Below are positions 54,592 to 63,766 of a stretch of 64,000 nt of DNA, in pieces. This DNA comes from an uncultured Kocuria sp. Its GTDB lineage: Bacteria > Actinomycetota > Actinomycetes > Actinomycetales > Micrococcaceae. Position 1 is the stretch's first letter; every line of letters begins with the position of its first letter. The position numbers and the translations under genes are program-made. A model generated the notes under the pieces. The model did not search any database. It worked only from the letters and a program-made list of their open reading frames with translations, and was not told the DNA's origin. The DNA is taken from positions 62,001 to 126,000 of the forward strand of contig NZ_CANMRA010000006.1 in NCBI RefSeq assembly GCF_947500125.1. Reading direction: 5' to 3'.

Positions 54592-54879
54592 ATGAACGAC
54601 ATCCTCTCGTCCGGCGTGAGCACCGCGATCCTGGTGGTCACAGCACTCCTCCTCCTGGCGTTGATCGTCCTCCTCGTGCGCTGGCTGGCCGCCCGCAACG
54701 GGGAGGATTCCGACACCGAGACCTCTCCCTGCCCCGCCTGCCCCGGCAATCTCGTCGACTGCTCGCACTGCGGGGGCCAGTGGCGGGAACGGCAGTGCGT
54801 CGAGTGCCGGCTGGGTCAGACCTGCACCCACTGCAACCTGTCGTGGGCCTACTACCTCAAGAACGAAAGGACAGCGTGA
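54592..54879 (+). CDS. Single-TM protein with DnaJ-like zinc ribbons
   Basis: A 95-residue protein. One TM helix at about residues 10-33 is followed by four CxxC pairs: CPAC (47-50), CSHC (57-60), CVEC (69-72) and CTHC (78-81), enough for two zinc sites, with a Gly after some pairs as in DnaJ-type zinc fingers. It is probably held at the inner face of the membrane. Its stop shares a base with the next start (TGATG), so the two are coupled. It may act as an adaptor between the membrane protein and the cytosolic coiled-coil protein. Confidence 0.78.
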   Translation: MNDILSSGVSTAILVVTALLLLALIVLLVRWLAARNGEDSDTETSPCPACPGNLVDCSHCGGQWRERQCVECRLGQTCTHCNLSWAYYLKNERTA

Positions 54880-55646
54880 TGGGTCGCTTCCTGGTGCCGT
54901 CCGGTCATCTGCTGGCGGGCGCTCCCCCCATGGCCTCCCGTGTGGGCTTCTGGCAACGCCGATCCGCTGTGCGCGCAGGCAAGCGCAGCGCGGCGACGAC
55001 CGTGCCCGACACCGAAGGCCACCACCCGGCCACCCGCGCGATGGCAGCGGAGATCGCCGAGATCGAGGCGTGGATCCACACCTCGCTGATCAAGGCGGTG
55101 GAAGGTCTCGACCGACGGATCGCCCCCGCCGAAGCGCAGATCCGCCTGATCACGGACGACCTCCCGCCCGAGCCTTCCGCTGAGCCCCCCGTGGCCCGCG
55201 CCCCGATGACCGCCGCCGAGCAGGAGAATGTGCGCGAGCAGGAGAACATGCGCAGTCAGCAGAAAGAACGCCGCGCCGCTGCCCTCGAGGAACTGAACCA
55301 GCTTCAGCGGGAGGTCGCCGAACTCAGTCAGCAGCGCGAGCACCTGCACTCCACCGCGGCCGGCGTCCTCTTCTCCTGGATCGCCCGCTTCGACCGGCTG
55401 GCCGCATACCACCGTGCAGGGTTCGTCCGAGCGCTGACCCGCCGCTTCTTCGCCCCGCCGCTGACGGTCAAGGACCCCGGGAACCTGCCCATGCCCTCGT
55501 ACCAGCCCAAGCATGCGTGGTTCGCGGGTGGGCAGCTCCCGGTGACCGTCACCGAGGTCCATCCCGAGCAGCAGCCCACGCTGCGTTGGGCCCACCTTCC
55601 CTGGAACCTGGACCGCCTGAATGTGCCGGCGTCCAGGAATCTTTGA
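54879..55646 (+). CDS. Cytosolic helical coiled-coil protein, unknown
   Basis: A 255-residue protein with no signal or clear TM. Helical segments at about 48-75 and a coiled coil at about 110-160 (EQENMRSQQKERRAAALEEL, LQREVAELSQQREHL) are followed by a basic region and a C-terminal tail with Trp and Pro (HAWFAGGQLPVTVTEVH, LRWAHLPWNLDRL). It is translationally coupled to the zinc-ribbon gene and is the last gene of the cassette. I recognise no family. Confidence 0.75.
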   Translation: MGRFLVPSGHLLAGAPPMASRVGFWQRRSAVRAGKRSAATTVPDTEGHHPATRAMAAEIAEIEAWIHTSLIKAVEGLDRRIAPAEAQIRLITDDLPPEPSAEPPVARAPMTAAEQENVREQENMRSQQKERRAAALEELNQLQREVAELSQQREHLHSTAAGVLFSWIARFDRLAAYHRAGFVRALTRRFFAPPLTVKDPGNLPMPSYQPKHAWFAGGQLPVTVTEVHPEQQPTLRWAHLPWNLDRLNVPASRNL

Positions 55647-55863
55647 CCGGAACTGTCTCGTAGTGGAAGCAGAAGTACCCGCTGGTTCTCCTCACGAGGA
55701 CGAACTGCACGTCCCGATCGAGCACTCACCATGTGCTCTTCGCCAAAGACAGGAACATTGGGGTGGTCCCCCCAAATGCGCTGACCAATACCGCTCACCA
55801 GGATTTCACTGAGCATGTGACGGACATGCTCACGACCAAGCGGCTGCGGCTACTGTTCTTGTC

Positions 55864-56238
55864 GTGCACACAAGCGTAGAGCGACCTGGTGGTGTCGATA
55901 TAGGGACTGCCGCACCGATAGGTGACAGGCTGACCTACTTGTGCGGCAGCCCCATCCTCAACACTGCGCTACACAATGCGCACTCTGGTTCTGCTGAACA
56001 ACCCGTCATGGCGGAGGGGCGCCCATTTCGATGGTCACAATTGTCTTACCGTAAACGCCGACACCGAAGAGCGCCTCACCGCGCGGATGCACCACAACCT
56101 GCCCTCAAAGGGGTGCCGTGCCGCAGTATGGATGAGGTCGAGGATCTTCAGAAGCGCTGGATCGAATACCACGAACCTGCACTCGCCATCCATGGCACGA
56201 AGCACAAATTCCAGCTCGTCCCACGAGAACTAACGTGA
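55864..56238 (+). pseudogene. Decayed GIY-YIG-like gene, frameshifted
   Basis: Fragments in different frames match, in order, the C-terminal two thirds of the intact protein at 30058-30630: LVLLNNPSWRRGAHFDG (LLPGDPSWRDGAAVDG), then NADTEERLTARMHHNL (DEEHEQRLTAWMQEHL) in one frame, and RSMDEVEDLQKRWIEYHEPA (DDVDALEQRWIREHQPV) in another. At least one frameshift near 56100 breaks the frame. The N-terminal GIY part is weak or missing. The sequence is much less GC-biased than the intact copy, so it is an old or foreign relative. Confidence 0.72.
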
Positions 56239-56300
56239 CTACCCCGGGCTTCCTTGAAATTTTAACGGGAGTCGGGGCAGTCCCGACCTTTTCCTGGGCC

Positions 56301-56321
56301 CTGAGACCTGAGACCTGAGAC
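56301..56321. repeat. 7-bp tandem repeat, three copies
   Basis: CTGAGAC repeated three times without mismatch in the gene-poor stretch between the pseudogene and the next gene. Confidence 0.8.
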
Positions 56322-56588
56322 CTCACTGACCACATAATGTGCATGCCTCCACCTTTTCAGTGTCTTGCCCGAGATGGAGGGGTCTGCCAGTGTGGAACGT
56401 CAGAGTTCCGGAGCGTCAACAACCGGGTCTTTCCGCCAAGGAGCCTTATCGCCGCGGGGGCGAAAAAAGTATTAAAGGTGACGAGAATGGCGGGGACTTG
56501 CACTCGTGCAGGTCAGTCTAAGCGCAAAATGTTGATTAACACCACGCCCGACGTAAGCAAAATTGATAACTATTTCACAAAGGATCCC

Positions 56589-57149
56589 ATGACCGATCTG
56601 CCCTATTTCGAAGTGATCACCAGCGGCGTAGCCCTTGTGGCCCTGCTCGTCGCCTGGCACCAGCTGCGCGCCGCCCTGTATGTGCGACGGCGGGAATTTG
56701 AAGACATCTATGTCCAGAGGTACTGGCAGATTTCAGATAGGATGGATGTTACAACCCGCATGTCCACCTTTACGCAAACTCCCGCATGGACTGACGAAGA
56801 CATGGAGGGCGTCAAGGGCAAACTGGTATGGGATTATTTGTCGCTTTGTGAGGACGAAGTCGATCTGCGTCGGGCTGGACACATCACAGATGAAACCTGG
56901 GCTATATGGCGAACGTCAATCTCAGGAGCGGCCGGACGCTTCCCCTACACAGCAATGTTCGAGGCCATGGAAGAACGCTTTGAAGCCCATGGGGTGCCAG
57001 AAAATGAAAGACCTTTCACCAATCTGAGAATGGCATGGAAGGCCGGAAATGATGTTGTAGATCCTCTTGAACTAGGCAGGATGCGCCGCTGGGGAGCAAG
57101 CCTGAGGCAATTTGGCGGCCCCACAGACCAAACCCTCGGGCGCTACTAG
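56589..57149 (+). CDS. Single-TM membrane protein, unknown, low-GC
   Basis: A 186-residue protein: N-terminal TM helix (about residues 7-28), a basic stretch RRREFEDIYVQRYWQISDRM, then a soluble helical domain. Shine-Dalgarno AGGAT lies just before the ATG at 56589. Base composition is far lower in GC than in the flanking genes, indicating recent acquisition. The layout (TM, then arginine-rich juxtamembrane helix, then helical domain) resembles the proteins at 31582 and 57237. Function unknown. It may be an accessory membrane component of the neighbouring defence-like operon. Confidence 0.7.
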   Translation: MTDLPYFEVITSGVALVALLVAWHQLRAALYVRRREFEDIYVQRYWQISDRMDVTTRMSTFTQTPAWTDEDMEGVKGKLVWDYLSLCEDEVDLRRAGHITDETWAIWRTSISGAAGRFPYTAMFEAMEERFEAHGVPENERPFTNLRMAWKAGNDVVDPLELGRMRRWGASLRQFGGPTDQTLGRY

Positions 57150-57216
57150 TTTCCATGGCACATCATCAACCAGTCCCCTGAAGACAACAGCGCACATCAA
57201 AGAGAACCGCAGGCCA

Positions 57217-57230
57217 CAAATTTAAATTTG
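57217..57230. repeat. 14-bp AT-rich palindrome between convergent genes
   Basis: CAAATTTAAATTTG is a perfect palindrome, striking in a very GC-rich genome. It sits between convergent low-GC genes and may be a terminator or a protein-binding site. Confidence 0.6.
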
Positions 57231-57236
57231 AGGAAC

Positions 57237-57764
57237 TCATGAAAGGTCCATCTGCTCGACGTCGTAGTCCCGGGCACCGACGCCCGGCTCCAGAGCCTCT
57301 AGCGAGCGGGACAATTCGGAGATTTTCTTAATACTCACCCATAATGCTTCCCTCAAGGACACCAAATCGTAGCAGTACCCTGCAGGACGTTGACTGCTGC
57401 TCTCCAAATATCTATTGCAGGCGCGCGTCATGCGTGACAAATGCGGTTGAACGGGAGATTCCGGACGCACTTGCTCTCGGGCGAGACCAATTTGGTCACG
57501 AAGATCGAGGATGCTGGAGCTTACATACTGGAAGTCTTCCAGCCCTCCTGCCCCCGACATTAGTTGTGGGCCAACGATCGGCTCCACAGCTCTTTTTTCA
57601 TGGATGACTGCTATCAGTTTTTGAAGCGCAAGCCTCTCCTTCACCCGCCTTTGCACCACATATGTACCGAAGGCTATGGCGACAGTGAGAGCTGCCCCAA
57701 TGACGGTGACAAGAAGATCTGGCCAAAACGTGTTCCACATACGAGCATGATGGCATGCGTTCAC
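57237..57764 (-). CDS. Single-TM membrane protein, unknown, low-GC
   Basis: A 175-residue protein (or 167 from the ATG at 57740). It has an N-terminal TM helix (LLVTVIGAALTVAIAFGTYV), a basic segment VQRRVKERLALQKLIAVIHE, and a soluble helical remainder with SSSILDLRDQIGLAREQV. GTG at 57764 is used because GAGG lies ten bases upstream. It follows the EcsC-family gene on the same strand, 147 bases later, so it may share its transcript. Low GC suggests horizontal transfer. Confidence 0.66.
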   Translation of the reverse strand: MNACHHARMWNTFWPDLLVTVIGAALTVAIAFGTYVVQRRVKERLALQKLIAVIHEKRAVEPIVGPQLMSGAGGLEDFQYVSSSILDLRDQIGLAREQVRPESPVQPHLSRMTRACNRYLESSSQRPAGYCYDLVSLREALWVSIKKISELSRSLEALEPGVGARDYDVEQMDLS

Positions 57765-57911
57765 CCCCGGGAGTGCCTCGCGACGCGATCAACGAAAGGT
57801 CGAGAGCGGATCCGCAAGACAGCTTGGGACTCACGCGGACAGGATCGTTGAGTCGAGAATAAATATGGAGCCACTCGAAATCCATCTTGCCCACTTGACC
57901 TGCCGTTCAGT

Positions 57912-58586
57912 TCAATGCGACTCCTCTGAGTTCCGCTCGGCCAACGAAGCATCAATAGTCGTAGCAGTGGCCTTGATTATCGATTTTGCGAGGAGATAGT
58001 TTCCGCTGCCACCAATTGCAGCCCCAAACCCCATGGGAGCGGCTCGCCCCAGAACGAGAATGCCGCGTTGCGTCCCGTACCGCGTCACGAAGTAGGGTCC
58101 GAGAATCTTGTTGGCCGAGCGAATCGCAGGCAGCGGCACAGCATCGGCTGCGAGCTTCCCCCAATGCAGCCCTGTGCGCTCGGCCACCTTGGTCACGATG
58201 GATGAGGAGCTTCCACCCAGCAGCACCATCATGACGAGCGCCTTTTGGTGCTCGAAATTGTCGATGTCCAAACCGCGTAGACGAGCCACCGACAGCACAT
58301 GGGTGGCAGCAGCGGTGAGGAAGAAACTCGCGTCGCCCGCCGCGGCGGCCACGGATGCCGCAGTGCCCACGCCCGGAACGGTTGCAGTGGCTCCGATAGC
58401 TGCGCCGCTACTGGTGACGGAAGAGAGGAAAGTACGCTCCAGCTTTTTCAGCAGGACAGCATCATCGGCGTCAGGGTACTGCCGACGAAGGCGGTCGATC
58501 CGCAAGGCTACGAGTTTCTCAGCCTGCCCCAGTACAGTGTCGAGAGTCCGCATCAGCGCACCGCCGCCGTCTTCTGCGGAAGACAT
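57912..58586 (-). CDS. EcsC-family protein
   Basis: A 224-residue protein of the EcsC type. Typical segments are AEKLVALRIDRLRRQYPDAD, a Gly/Ala-rich hydrophobic region GAAIGATATVPGVGTAASVA and AGDASFFLTAAATHVLSVAR. EcsC proteins are membrane-associated and of unclear function; one is linked to ABC transporters in Bacillus, and they also turn up beside phage-defence genes. Start uncertain: ATG at 58586 or TTG at 58604. It lies downstream of the helicase on the same strand, in a lower-GC block. Confidence 0.75.
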   Translation of the reverse strand: MSSAEDGGGALMRTLDTVLGQAEKLVALRIDRLRRQYPDADDAVLLKKLERTFLSSVTSSGAAIGATATVPGVGTAASVAAAAGDASFFLTAAATHVLSVARLRGLDIDNFEHQKALVMMVLLGGSSSSIVTKVAERTGLHWGKLAADAVPLPAIRSANKILGPYFVTRYGTQRGILVLGRAAPMGFGAAIGGSGNYLLAKSIIKATATTIDASLAERNSEESH

Positions 58587-58697
58587 TTTCTTCGAATCGG
58601 ACAAGACACATCACCGTCTTTCTATGGTGTGGCCACCATAGATCTATTTGCTCATGGAAAGCGGCTAAATGCGGCTTCCCGCGAGTCAGGCATCGTC

Positions 58698-61600
58698 TCA
58701 AGTGTCGATCGGGCCCAGGTCCAGCCGCATCCAGTCCAAATCTCGTGACTGGGCGTCCTTGCCGATGACCTGCAGGAATTCCTCCTGCCGCGGCTGGCCC
58801 AGAGCCATGCGATAGAGGCCCAGAGCGCGGCGCAGGTTCTTGTGCTTGACCCGTTCCCCGCTCAGCGGCGCCTGGGGGACGTAGCGCTCGATCTTCGCTC
58901 CGTCCTCGGTCTGGCACACCCAGAACGGGTAGATCTCGCTCTCCCCCTCCGGCCGCGCCTGCTCGCCGGCCGCGAAGAGTGCGTCCCATGGATTGTCCGC
59001 ATCGGGATTCTCGAGGACAGATGCGGCGAACTCCTTCGCCACGTTCTTGCGCACGGCATGCCCCTTGTACCGGTGCACGCGTCCTTCGCGCTGCTCCATG
59101 TCGACCGGATTGTTGGGCAGGTTCCAGTGCACGACGGCGTGGCAGTACCGGTGGAAGTCCAGGCCCTCCTGGCCGATGCTCGTGGAGGCCAGCACGAACG
59201 GCCAGAACGGCGAGTTGAAGCCGTCCCGGAGGCTGGTGTCCGCGCGGACGCCCTGGTCGCTCTCCACGCGGCCGAAGCGGGCAGCAGCGTCCGCACGCAG
59301 GCGTCGGCGCTCCACCACGTGCGAATCTCCGTCAGCGACGATCTCGTCGAAGGAGATCGAACCGCCCGTCTGCGCGGCGTCCCACAGGGCGGCGGTCAGT
59401 CGCTCCAAGCGTTTCCGGACTGCGGCGTTCCCAATGCGCGAGGACTCGTCCATGACGTGGAAGTACTCGTCCAGCACGGCCTGCAGGTTGCCCTCCACGC
59501 AGGCCGCCAGCACGTTGCGCCACTGCGGCGCGGACGCGCCGGCCCATCCGCGGACCAGGGGTGCCACGCTGCGCCCGTCCAGCAGGGTCCGCATGGCCAT
59601 TCCGACGAGAACGGAGTCCCACACCACGTCCGGGAACTTGCCCTCGGGCACGGTCTTGTAGAGGGCGCGGTAGGCCACTGTGGCAGGAGCGGCGAGCGCG
59701 AGGTCGGTCAGCACGTCGGCCAGGTCGTCGGGGCGAGCGCCGAGGCCGGCGAGGAACTCCTCGTCGACCTCCTTGGCCCGGGCGATGTGCAGGGCGAGAG
59801 CGGACTCCTTGCCGTCGTGCTCCTCACTGCCGCGGCTGTTGTAGTCGAGAGACTTCCAGCCCCACGAGAAGTGCTTCGGGGCCCGGGTCTTCTCGAGGAA
59901 CAGCGGCGCCGCCCAGTACCACTGCTCGCTCCCTCGGCCCTCGGCGTGTCCTGGGGGCAACTCAGCCAGCAGGCTTTCGACCTTGGCCCGCACCACGGCG
60001 CGGATGTCGTCGAGCGGCGCCTGTGTCGTGCCGAGGTCCCGAGCGGCGACCACGGGGTCGCCCGCGGCGCCGAGCACGGTGAGGGGCAGCACGAGCGGCA
60101 GCATCGGCATGCTGGCGAGACGGCCGTCCGGGGACTTCCGCCAGCGCAGCAGGTAGCTGTGCCGGTCGGAGTAGGCGTGGGCGTCCTCGGGCCGGTGGTG
60201 CTTGCGCTCGACGTGGTAGCTGGTCATCGCCGCGATGGATTTCGGGGCGACGTTCCACGCCGAGAAGATTAGCCGCTTGGTCAGCCCTGTCGTCGTCGCC
60301 CGATGGAAGGGACTAGTCTCCGGCACGGTGTAGTACGGGAGGGAGGCGGGGATCCAGGGGACGTCGGCGAAGCCGTAGGCGTCCAGGTCGGACAGCAGCC
60401 ACCGCAGCCGGCCGTTGGCGGGATCGACCGGGGCGTAGCGCTCGATCTCCTCGCCGCGCAGCCGCTGCGCGGCGGCGAGCGTCCGCTCCGCGAAACCGGT
60501 CGCGTCCGTCTCGACGTGCAGGAGCGCCTTCTGCTTGAGGTCGTAGCCGTCCATGAACTGCAGGACGTAGGGCGCCACCCGCCAGTACTCCAGGACGTCG
60601 CGGTGACTGCCCACCTCCTGGGCGACCTCGTGCAGCCGGCGCAGGGCACGGACGTCGTCGGCCGTGGGCCGCGCCGGCGGCAGCGGCTTCTCGACGAGCA
60701 TGCCGTCCCGGTCCGGGGTTGCCGCCAGGCGCTCGGTACGGCACATCACCGCGCGCAGCAGCTCGGTGACGTGCGCGGCGGCAGCGGTGCCGTCCTCCAC
60801 GTCGTCGGACAGGGCCGCGTCCCGCATCCTGCGGAGGCCGGTCTGCAGAGCGGTGACCGAGCCGACGTCGGTTGAGCCCTCCTCGGCCCGCTCCACCGCG
60901 AGCGCGTCCCGCGATGCCCCGGTGAGGAAGCGGTAGGTCTTGAGGAAGTCGCCGTAGTGATCGTCGCCCATGCCCTCCTCCGGGACCGAGTACATGCTGT
61001 AGGGCGTGGCCGAGAGCAACACCACGCGGGCGCTCTCGTGGTTGAACACGGCGTCGGCGAGCTCGGACATCTCCGTGTCCTCGTGCAGGAGACTCTTGAA
61101 GCGCTGGAACTCGTCGAGGATCACGAGATCCGGTTCGAGCGCGTCGACGGAGGCCTGCGCGACCAGCCGGCGCAGCTCCCCGATCAGGCGGTAGCGACGG
61201 TGCGAGAGCGGCCAGTCCGGATTGCCGGTCGCCGATGCGAACTCGGCGGCGGCCTCTTCGAACCGGTGGCCCAGTCCCGGGTCCCGGAGAACGGCGAGCC
61301 GGAAGCGCTCAAGGATCTCGGCGTCGATGGTATCGGGGTCGAAGCCGGCCACCTCGGCCGCGTAGTTCTGCGGCCGTTTCGTGCCGCGGAAGAGGGCGAG
61401 CCACTCTGACTGCTGCACCACGTGCTCGCCGAGGACCTGGGCGAGCATGTGCTGGACCAGCACCCGCTCCTCGCTGCGCCCGCCGGACTGGCTGATGTTG
61501 AAGGAAGTGCCCGGGGTGAGGCTCAGCAGGTTGACCTTGTTCACGGCGAGGTTGCGCACCTGCGTGGGGAGCATGGTCAGCCGGTCCACTTTGGAGATGC

Positions 61601-61901
61601 CGTAGTCGGCGACGTCCAGCGTCCGGATGTTCTGGGCGGCGATCTGCTGGCTGGAGCAGATGTAGACGATGTCGATCCGGTCGACGTCCGGCGACTCCCA
61701 GAGGTGGTCGATGGTCTTGGCGATGAGGCCACGGGCGACGAGCGTCTTGCCGAGGCCGACCTCATCGGCCACCAGGAAGCGGCGGCTGGAGTCCTCGTCC
61801 TCCCACAGCCGGCGATGGGCATACTCCACGGTGCGGCGCTGGAAGTCCTTGAGCCCGTTCAGCTCCCGTTCCACGTCGGGACGGCGCGGCCCTGCGCTCA
61901 T
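58698..61901 (-). CDS. SNF2-type helicase, DISARM-like or related
   Basis: A superfamily 2 helicase of 1067 residues. Motifs in order: Walker A FLVADEVGLGKTLVARGLIA (about 42-61), DEAH-type box LVILDEFQRF near 240, VVLLSATPYSMYS near 280, then a long middle region and the C-terminal STSIGQEGLDFHRYCHAVVH and PVDMEQREGRVHRYKGHAVR (motifs V-VI). It probably moves along or remodels double-stranded DNA. Its ATG overlaps the stop of the PLD gene (ATGA), implying stoichiometric expression. Combined with the PLD and DUF6361-like proteins it suggests a defence system. Confidence 0.86.
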   Translation of the reverse strand: MSAGPRRPDVERELNGLKDFQRRTVEYAHRRLWEDEDSSRRFLVADEVGLGKTLVARGLIAKTIDHLWESPDVDRIDIVYICSSQQIAAQNIRTLDVADYGISKVDRLTMLPTQVRNLAVNKVNLLSLTPGTSFNISQSGGRSEERVLVQHMLAQVLGEHVVQQSEWLALFRGTKRPQNYAAEVAGFDPDTIDAEILERFRLAVLRDPGLGHRFEEAAAEFASATGNPDWPLSHRRYRLIGELRRLVAQASVDALEPDLVILDEFQRFKSLLHEDTEMSELADAVFNHESARVVLLSATPYSMYSVPEEGMGDDHYGDFLKTYRFLTGASRDALAVERAEEGSTDVGSVTALQTGLRRMRDAALSDDVEDGTAAAAHVTELLRAVMCRTERLAATPDRDGMLVEKPLPPARPTADDVRALRRLHEVAQEVGSHRDVLEYWRVAPYVLQFMDGYDLKQKALLHVETDATGFAERTLAAAQRLRGEEIERYAPVDPANGRLRWLLSDLDAYGFADVPWIPASLPYYTVPETSPFHRATTTGLTKRLIFSAWNVAPKSIAAMTSYHVERKHHRPEDAHAYSDRHSYLLRWRKSPDGRLASMPMLPLVLPLTVLGAAGDPVVAARDLGTTQAPLDDIRAVVRAKVESLLAELPPGHAEGRGSEQWYWAAPLFLEKTRAPKHFSWGWKSLDYNSRGSEEHDGKESALALHIARAKEVDEEFLAGLGARPDDLADVLTDLALAAPATVAYRALYKTVPEGKFPDVVWDSVLVGMAMRTLLDGRSVAPLVRGWAGASAPQWRNVLAACVEGNLQAVLDEYFHVMDESSRIGNAAVRKRLERLTAALWDAAQTGGSISFDEIVADGDSHVVERRRLRADAAARFGRVESDQGVRADTSLRDGFNSPFWPFVLASTSIGQEGLDFHRYCHAVVHWNLPNNPVDMEQREGRVHRYKGHAVRKNVAKEFAASVLENPDADNPWDALFAAGEQARPEGESEIYPFWVCQTEDGAKIERYVPQAPLSGERVKHKNLRRALGLYRMALGQPRQEEFLQVIGKDAQSRDLDWMRLDLGPIDT

Positions 61902-63766
61902 GAGCTGGTCACCGCCTCGCGCACCACGGTGATGAGCTCCTCCAGCCCGTCCGGCAGCAGGTGCAGGGCCTCCACGGTCCTGAGCTCGCCGACGAGCCGG
62001 TCGATGCGGCCGAGCGCGTCGGCGTCGCCGTGCACGGCGGCCCGCATGAGGGGCTCGAACAGGACCACGTCGGCGCCGTGCCCGGTGCCGCCGGCCCCGA
62101 AGAACGCCGCCGCGCCGTTGGTGCCGCCGAAGCGCAGCGCCTGGGAGAGCGTGACGTCGCCGAGCAGGAACGCCAGGTAGCGCAGCACGTCCTCCGGGGT
62201 CTTCAGCAGCTCGGCGAGCACGCGCGCGGACCGGTCCTCCGGGGCGCCGTGCAGATCCGCGACCAGCACCGCGGAGCGCTCGACGACGACGCCCCCCGCC
62301 ATCGTGCGACTGCGCACGCACAGCAATGGCGTGATCCGTGAGGCGTCGACTCGCGTCCACGTCAGCTCCTCACTCAGCGTCCGCTCCTGGGCGGGCAACG
62401 AGAGCAGGCGGACGGTCGTCGTGACGCCCTCCGGCTCCTCGACCGCGCCGCTGAGGGAGGCGTCCAGCATGTACGTGCCCTCGGCGTCCTCGGTGCAGTC
62501 GAGGCGCAGCCCCGCCCCGGCGAGCGCAGCATGGAAGCGCTCGAGCTCCCGCTCGGCTCGCTGCCGGGCGACCGCGGCCTCGTCCGGCGGCTTCGTGTCG
62601 TACGGCTGGCAAACCGCGGACAGGCCGAGGTTGCCGTGCGCGCCGGTCCAGATCTCGTCGATGAGCCCCTTGCGGCCCGTCAGCCGGACGCCGAACTCGG
62701 CGTTGCGGCCGAAGCCGCCGCGGGTGGCGTTGGCCGAGCCTGAGTACAGGGTGGTGCTGTGGCCCCGTTCCACGAGGTAGATCTTGGCGTGCAGTCCGGC
62801 CAGCCGGCCGGCCGCCGTGGGTCCTGCGCTGCGCTCCCCAGCCTCGTCCTCGGTGCCGTCCAGGTCCGCCGAGGGGTTTAGGACGAAGGTCTCGGCTCGG
62901 TCTCCCAGGTCGCCGAAAACGTCAAGGCTCTCGGCGCGGGAGAGCAGCCGGACCTCCCCGCACCGGGCGACGAGGTCAGTGAGCGAGCTGTCGAGGAAGG
63001 GGGAGATCACCAGGGCACGAGTGGCGCGGTCCTGGGCGTGGACGCCGCCGGTCACGTCGTCCCACAAGGACCGGGAGCGCACCGTGCGCTCGCCCGTGCG
63101 GGCCACCCACGTCGCGTCCTTGAACCCGGCCGGCGCTGAGAAGGACACCCCGCGCAGCGAATCGATCAGATCAGTGAGCTCCGCTGTCCGTTTGTTGCTC
63201 AGGCCGGGGGCCACGGCCCAGGAGGCGGTGGTGGCCAGGTAGTCCGCCAGCTCTCCGCCGGGCAGCAGGTTCTCCCGTGGGTCGTCGGACTCGTCGAGGA
63301 CGAGGATGGTGTCCCAGGAGTTGTCGAAGGTGAGGTTGCGGCTGAGCACGAGCACCCGGTGGACACACTTCTCCTCGGCGTCGCGGAAGCGCAGCACCCA
63401 GACCTTGGGGTGGAACACGCCCCCGGTCTCGGGCACGGCCACCTGAACGAGGGAGTCCTCCAGGTAGGTCAGCATCGGCCGGTACTTGGCCGGCACCGAG
63501 ATGCCGCCCGCCTGCACGAACACGGTCAGCCGGTCCGCGTAGCGGCGCACCGACTCCAGCAGCGCCACGGGATCGACGCCCTGGTCCGGGTCCCCGGGCC
63601 CTTCCTCGCTCCCCCGCTGGTCGATCGCGGCGAAGGTCAGCGGTACGAGCAGCAGGGCCACGAGGTCCAGGGAGTAGGTCGTGGTGACGGCGCGGTCCAG
63701 CTCCATCCCCGGCGGCGGCTCGAGCGCGTCGGTGAGGAGCTTGCGGTCCTCGGGTCCCAGACTCAC
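61898..63766 (-). CDS. Phospholipase D-family nuclease-like protein
   Basis: A 622-residue protein with two PLD-type HxK segments: FHPKVWVLRFRDAEEK (about residues 115-130), and LHAKIYLVERGHSTTLYSGS continuing to NATRGGFGRNAEFG (about 310-345), the latter a complete HKD-like site with the Asn-Ala-Thr-Arg tail. PLD nucleases cut or join nucleic acid backbones. The start is GTG at 63766, overlapping the preceding stop (GTGA). Middle gene of a three-gene operon with helicase downstream. Confidence 0.85.
   Translation of the reverse strand: MSLGPEDRKLLTDALEPPPGMELDRAVTTTYSLDLVALLLVPLTFAAIDQRGSEEGPGDPDQGVDPVALLESVRRYADRLTVFVQAGGISVPAKYRPMLTYLEDSLVQVAVPETGGVFHPKVWVLRFRDAEEKCVHRVLVLSRNLTFDNSWDTILVLDESDDPRENLLPGGELADYLATTASWAVAPGLSNKRTAELTDLIDSLRGVSFSAPAGFKDATWVARTGERTVRSRSLWDDVTGGVHAQDRATRALVISPFLDSSLTDLVARCGEVRLLSRAESLDVFGDLGDRAETFVLNPSADLDGTEDEAGERSAGPTAAGRLAGLHAKIYLVERGHSTTLYSGSANATRGGFGRNAEFGVRLTGRKGLIDEIWTGAHGNLGLSAVCQPYDTKPPDEAAVARQRAERELERFHAALAGAGLRLDCTEDAEGTYMLDASLSGAVEEPEGVTTTVRLLSLPAQERTLSEELTWTRVDASRITPLLCVRSRTMAGGVVVERSAVLVADLHGAPEDRSARVLAELLKTPEDVLRYLAFLLGDVTLSQALRFGGTNGAAAFFGAGGTGHGADVVLFEPLMRAAVHGDADALGRIDRLVGELRTVEALHLLPDGLEELITVVREAVTSS

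Noticed and set aside
55647-56588. Mobile element or attachment site in the low-GC stretch
   Set aside because: No integrase, transposase, terminal inverted repeats or duplicated flanks could be seen; only a decayed gene and short tandem repeats.
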